From: Streptomyces sp. CNH099
GTDB lineage: Bacteria; Actinomycetota; Actinomycetes; Streptomycetales; Streptomycetaceae
Direction of reading: 5' to 3'
Assembly: GCA_000514715.1 (NCBI GenBank)
Contig: AZWL01000014.1
Span: forward strand, 37,723 to 101,722
DNA length: 64,000 bases
The notes under the pieces were generated by a model. The model saw nothing but the letters and a program-made list of their open reading frames with translations. It was not told the DNA's origin and did not search any database. Shown here piece after piece: positions 61,500 to 64,000 of this stretch. Within the stretch, counting starts at the first letter, position 1, and every line of letters begins with the position of its first letter. Both the position numbers and the translations under genes were made by a program.

Positions 61500-61666
61500 G
61501 CGGCGGCGGTACGCGGAGGCGGTACACGGCGGCATTGGGTATCGTCGGGGAGGCATTCGTACGATCAGTTGACTCTGTCTGATGCAGGGCCGGCGCCCCC
61601 GAGGGTGCGCACAGCGGACGGCCCTCGGTGCGCGGCGCACTACCAGGCAGCAGGAAGGACCGGGCC

Positions 61667-63106
61667 GTGTCGCGCCCGCCCCAGCCTTCGGCTTCTTCTT
61701 CGCCTTCTTCGCCTTCTTCGCCTTCTTCCTCGTATTCATCTTCTTCGTCTTCTTCTGAGTTGCCCTCCGGTGGGCCGGTGGAGCCGGCCCCGCGGCCGGG
61801 CTACCGGCAGCTGTTGCGGACGCCGGGCGCCCGGAGCTTCGTCCTCCCCGGCTTCGCCGCGCGGCAGCCGTTCGCCATGCTCACCATGAGCATCGTGCTG
61901 CTGGTGGAGCACACGTCGGGCTCGTACACGCTGGCCGGCACGGTGGCCGCCGCGGCCGGCCTGTCCATGGCGTTCTTCGCGCCGGTCAGCGGCACGCTCG
62001 CGGACCGCCACGGGCAGCCCGCCGTGCTGGTGCCGAGCGTGGTGCTGCACGCCGCCTCGGTGGCGCTGCTCAGCGTGCTCGCGCTGGCGGGCGCACCGGG
62101 GTGGGCGCTGGTGGCGGCGGCCGTGCCGACCGGCGCCTCCATACCGCAGGTCGGGCCGATGGTGCGGGCCCGCTGGTCGCACCTGTTCGCCGCCGGACCG
62201 GACCCGCGCACGCCACTGCAGCACACGGCGACGGCGTTCGAGTCGGTGACCGACGAGTTCACGTTCGTCGTCGGGCCGGTGCTCGCCGCGGCGCTGTGCA
62301 CGGGCGTGCATCCGGCGGCCGGGCTGGTGGCCGAGGGGGCGCTGACGCTGGCCGGCGGACTGCTGTTCGCCGCGCAGCGGCGGACGGCGCCGCCGGTGGG
62401 GCGCGGGGGGCGTGCAGGGCGCGGAGGGCGTGGCGGGCGCGCGGGTCGTACGGGCGCGTACCGGGGGCGGCGGGCCTCGGCGCTGCGGGCGCCGGCGCTG
62501 CCGGTGCTGGTCGCGGCGTTCTTCGGGGTCGGTGCGGTCTTCGGCGGCATGCAGGTGTCGCTGACGGCGTTCAGCGAGTCGATCGGCCGCCCCGGGCTGA
62601 GCGGGATCCTGTACGGGGTCTTCGCCGCCGGCAACATGCTCGCCGGCGTGGCCATCGGCATGGTCCACTGGCGCGGCCCGGCGCAGCGGCGGCTGCTCGT
62701 CGCGTACCCGCTGCTGGTCGTCACCGCCTCCGGGCTGTGGGCGGTCGCGGGCCTGGAGTCCGCCGCGGCGCTCGGCGGCCTCGGCCTCGCGGTCGGGGTG
62801 TGCATCGCGCCCGCGCTGATCACGGGCTTCACGCTGGCGGACGCGCTGGTCCCGAGGGAGGCGCGCACGGAGGCGTTCACGTGGCTGACGGGCGCCGTCG
62901 CGCTGGGGCAGGCCGCCGCGACCACGGCGGCCGGCCGGCTGGTCGACGGCCCGGGGGCGAGCGCCGGGTTCCTCGTACCGCTGGCGGCCACCGCGCTCGC
63001 GTGCGCCACACTGCTGCTGCTCCGGCGCCGACTGCGTCCCGCGGAGAGCCACGGAACGATCACGTTCCGTGGTGTCGGCCGCCCGGTACCCGCCTCGGTG
63101 GACTGA
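61667..63106 (+). CDS. MFS transporter
   Basis: A 479-aa MFS protein with about twelve helices. An N-terminal Ser/Pro-rich cytosolic leader (residues ~5-40) is encoded by TTCTTCGCC-type repeats at 61695-61760. The helix 2-3 loop has SGTLADRHGQPAV (MFS motif A), and a Gly/Arg-rich loop (near 240-260) separates the halves. The drug or metabolite substrate is unknown. GTG 61667 has GGAAGGA 8 nt upstream. Confidence 0.87.
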   Translation: MSRPPQPSASSSPSSPSSPSSSYSSSSSSSELPSGGPVEPAPRPGYRQLLRTPGARSFVLPGFAARQPFAMLTMSIVLLVEHTSGSYTLAGTVAAAAGLSMAFFAPVSGTLADRHGQPAVLVPSVVLHAASVALLSVLALAGAPGWALVAAAVPTGASIPQVGPMVRARWSHLFAAGPDPRTPLQHTATAFESVTDEFTFVVGPVLAAALCTGVHPAAGLVAEGALTLAGGLLFAAQRRTAPPVGRGGRAGRGGRGGRAGRTGAYRGRRASALRAPALPVLVAAFFGVGAVFGGMQVSLTAFSESIGRPGLSGILYGVFAAGNMLAGVAIGMVHWRGPAQRRLLVAYPLLVVTASGLWAVAGLESAAALGGLGLAVGVCIAPALITGFTLADALVPREARTEAFTWLTGAVALGQAAATTAAGRLVDGPGASAGFLVPLAATALACATLLLLRRRLRPAESHGTITFRGVGRPVPASVD

Positions 63107-63136
63107 CGGGCGGGAATGCTGCATGATGAAGCGTCG

Positions 63137-63160
63137 TTAGCACTCAACAGTTGAGAGTGC
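63137..63160. promoter_or_regulatory. CIRCE-like element (HrcA-type operator)
   Basis: TTAGCACTC, 9-nt spacer, GAGTGC: the left half-site of CIRCE is perfect and the right half keeps 6 of 9 positions. It lies directly before the fmdB ribosome-binding site. Confidence 0.6.
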
Positions 63161-63173
63161 CAGGAGGAAGCAC

Positions 63174-63566
63174 GTGCCGACCTACCAGTACCAGTGCACC
63201 GAGTGCGGCGAGGGCCTCGAAGCGGTGCAGAAGTTCACCGACGATGCCCTGACGGTGTGCCCCGCCTGCCAGGGGCGGCTCCGCAAGGTGTTCTCCGCGG
63301 TCGGCGTCGTCTTCAAGGGCTCCGGGTTCTACCGGACGGACAGCCGCAGCGGATCGGGCTCGAGCGGATCCGGGTCGGGCTCGGGCTCGGGCTCGGGCTC
63401 GGGCGAGAAGAAGGGTTCGGAGTCGTCGACTTCGTCGTCTTCTTCCTCCTCCTCGGACTCCTCGTCTTCCTCCTCCTCGTCTTCTTCGGATTCGTCTTCT
63501 TCGTCGTCTTCGGCTTCGTCGTCGTCCAAGTCGTCCAAGTCCTCCAGCGGTACGTCCGCCGCCTGA
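63174..63566 (+). CDS. FmdB-family zinc-ribbon protein
   Basis: A 130-aa protein with an N-terminal FmdB zinc ribbon: MPTYQYQCTECG and CPACQGRLRKVFS give Cys 8, 11, 29 and 32. It is followed by FKGSGFYRTD and a ~75-aa Ser/Gly then Ser/Asp-rich low-complexity tail. Called a regulator in databases, but the role is unproven. AGGAGG is ~6 nt upstream of GTG 63174. A CIRCE-like box upstream suggests heat-shock control. Followed after 34 bp by mtnP. Confidence 0.88.
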   Translation: MPTYQYQCTECGEGLEAVQKFTDDALTVCPACQGRLRKVFSAVGVVFKGSGFYRTDSRSGSGSSGSGSGSGSGSGSGEKKGSESSTSSSSSSSSDSSSSSSSSSSDSSSSSSSASSSSKSSKSSSGTSAA

Positions 63567-63600
63567 AGGCGCCGGGCCGGCTCCGGCTATCGTGACGGGC

Positions 63601-64000
63601 ATGGCTGAGGCAGTGACAGAGCAGGCAGAGATCGGCGTCATCGGCGGGTCCGGGTTCTACTCGTTCCTTGAGGACGTCACGGAGATCGCCGTCGAGACAC
63701 CGTACGGACCGCCGAGCGACTCGCTGTTCCTCGGTGAGATCGCGGGGCGCCGTGTGGCGTTCCTGCCCCGGCACGGCCGCAAGCACCACCTGCCGCCGCA
63801 CCGGATCAACTACCGGGCCAACCTGTGGGCGTTGCGCTCCCTGGGCGTACGGCAGGTGCTGGGGCCGTGCGCCGTGGGCGGGCTGCAGCCGGAGCACGGG
63901 CCGGGCACCCTGCTCGTACCGGATCAGCTCGTGGACCGTACGAAGGCGCGCACGCAGACGTATTACGACGGCGTGCAGCTGCCCGACGGCGCCACGCCGA
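63601..64000 (+). CDS. mtnP: S-methyl-5'-thioadenosine phosphorylase (3' end outside window)
   Basis: MtnP splits methylthioadenosine with phosphate in methionine salvage. The first 133 codons are present: GVIGGSGFYSFLEDV, LPRHGRKHHLPPHRINYRANLWALRSLGV and the phosphate/base region GPCAVGGLQPEHGPGTLLVPDQLVDRT. It is cut by the window edge; nothing suggests truncation in the genome. Confidence 0.93.
   Translation, partial: MAEAVTEQAEIGVIGGSGFYSFLEDVTEIAVETPYGPPSDSLFLGEIAGRRVAFLPRHGRKHHLPPHRINYRANLWALRSLGVRQVLGPCAVGGLQPEHGPGTLLVPDQLVDRTKARTQTYYDGVQLPDGATP

Noticed and set aside
61695..61760. TTCTTCGCC repeats as a separate mobile repeat
   Set aside because: They are in frame in the MFS gene and encode a Ser/Pro leader; a similar Ser-rich codon run occurs in fmdB.

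Overview
The window is very GC-rich DNA with strong third-position G/C bias, many GTG starts, several 4-bp GTGA/ATGA gene overlaps and several start codons that sit 6-9 nt after a -10-like hexamer (likely leaderless mRNAs). Gene content (Pmt mannosyltransferase, tricorn protease, ECF42 sigma factor with DGPF partner, Glp/GlpR, FmdB, CebR-type operator) points to a Streptomyces-like actinomycete chromosome. All calls are by eye from motifs and context; no search was run.

Layout. 1-487: gene-free, with dispersed GC-rich hairpin repeats. 488-3281 (minus): coupled ispE-rsmA-tatD. 3348-4589 (minus): zinc-ribbon protein and rsmI. 4698-6467 (plus): pmt. 6381-13259: a ~6.7 kb integrated element in the 3' end of pmt, bounded by 85-bp direct repeats (80/85 identical). 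It carries an unusual nested inverted-repeat region, a GNAT and a GntR repressor (leftward), three 16-bp palindromic operators, two unknown proteins sharing a domain, an HNH nuclease, an excisionase-like protein and a tyrosine integrase. No replication or DNA-translocase gene is visible.

13359-24117: PBP, YbaK-type deacylase, EamA transporter, PQQ-type sugar dehydrogenase, membrane protein, MOSC protein, tricorn protease, small Gln/Arg-rich protein. 24287-28741: coupled BVMO / alpha-beta hydrolase / SDR operon diverging from a MerR regulator. 28850-35251: Tat-exported protein, a SnoaL-type ECF sigma convergent with an ECF42/DGPF pair, glutaminyl cyclotransferase, DMT transporter. 35473-37038: hydroxyacyl-CoA dehydrogenase and a decayed paaK. 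37155-43833: GNAT, acidic protein and a polysaccharide-degradation group (GH74 under a CebR-type operator, a secreted propeller protein, GH2 under LacI-type operators). 44025-45093: XRE-cupin regulator with RidA.

45229-50506: a cassette of CsoR/CstR-like repressor, DUF302, MMPL exporter, small Cys-rich protein and frameshifted DUF2892 relic, then TetR / ABM monooxygenase / NAD(P)-binding protein around a 24-bp palindrome. 50610-50683: tRNA-Ala(CGC). 50767-56347 (minus): galU-glp-moaC-mogA-rimJ-glpR, the gephyrin-like Glp and receptor GlpR locus tied to cell division in Actinobacteria. 56378-64000: 5-FTHF cyclo-ligase, penicillin-acylase-family enzyme, CPA1 antiporter with a probable CTG start, MFS transporter, FmdB behind a CIRCE-like site, and a truncated mtnP at the edge.
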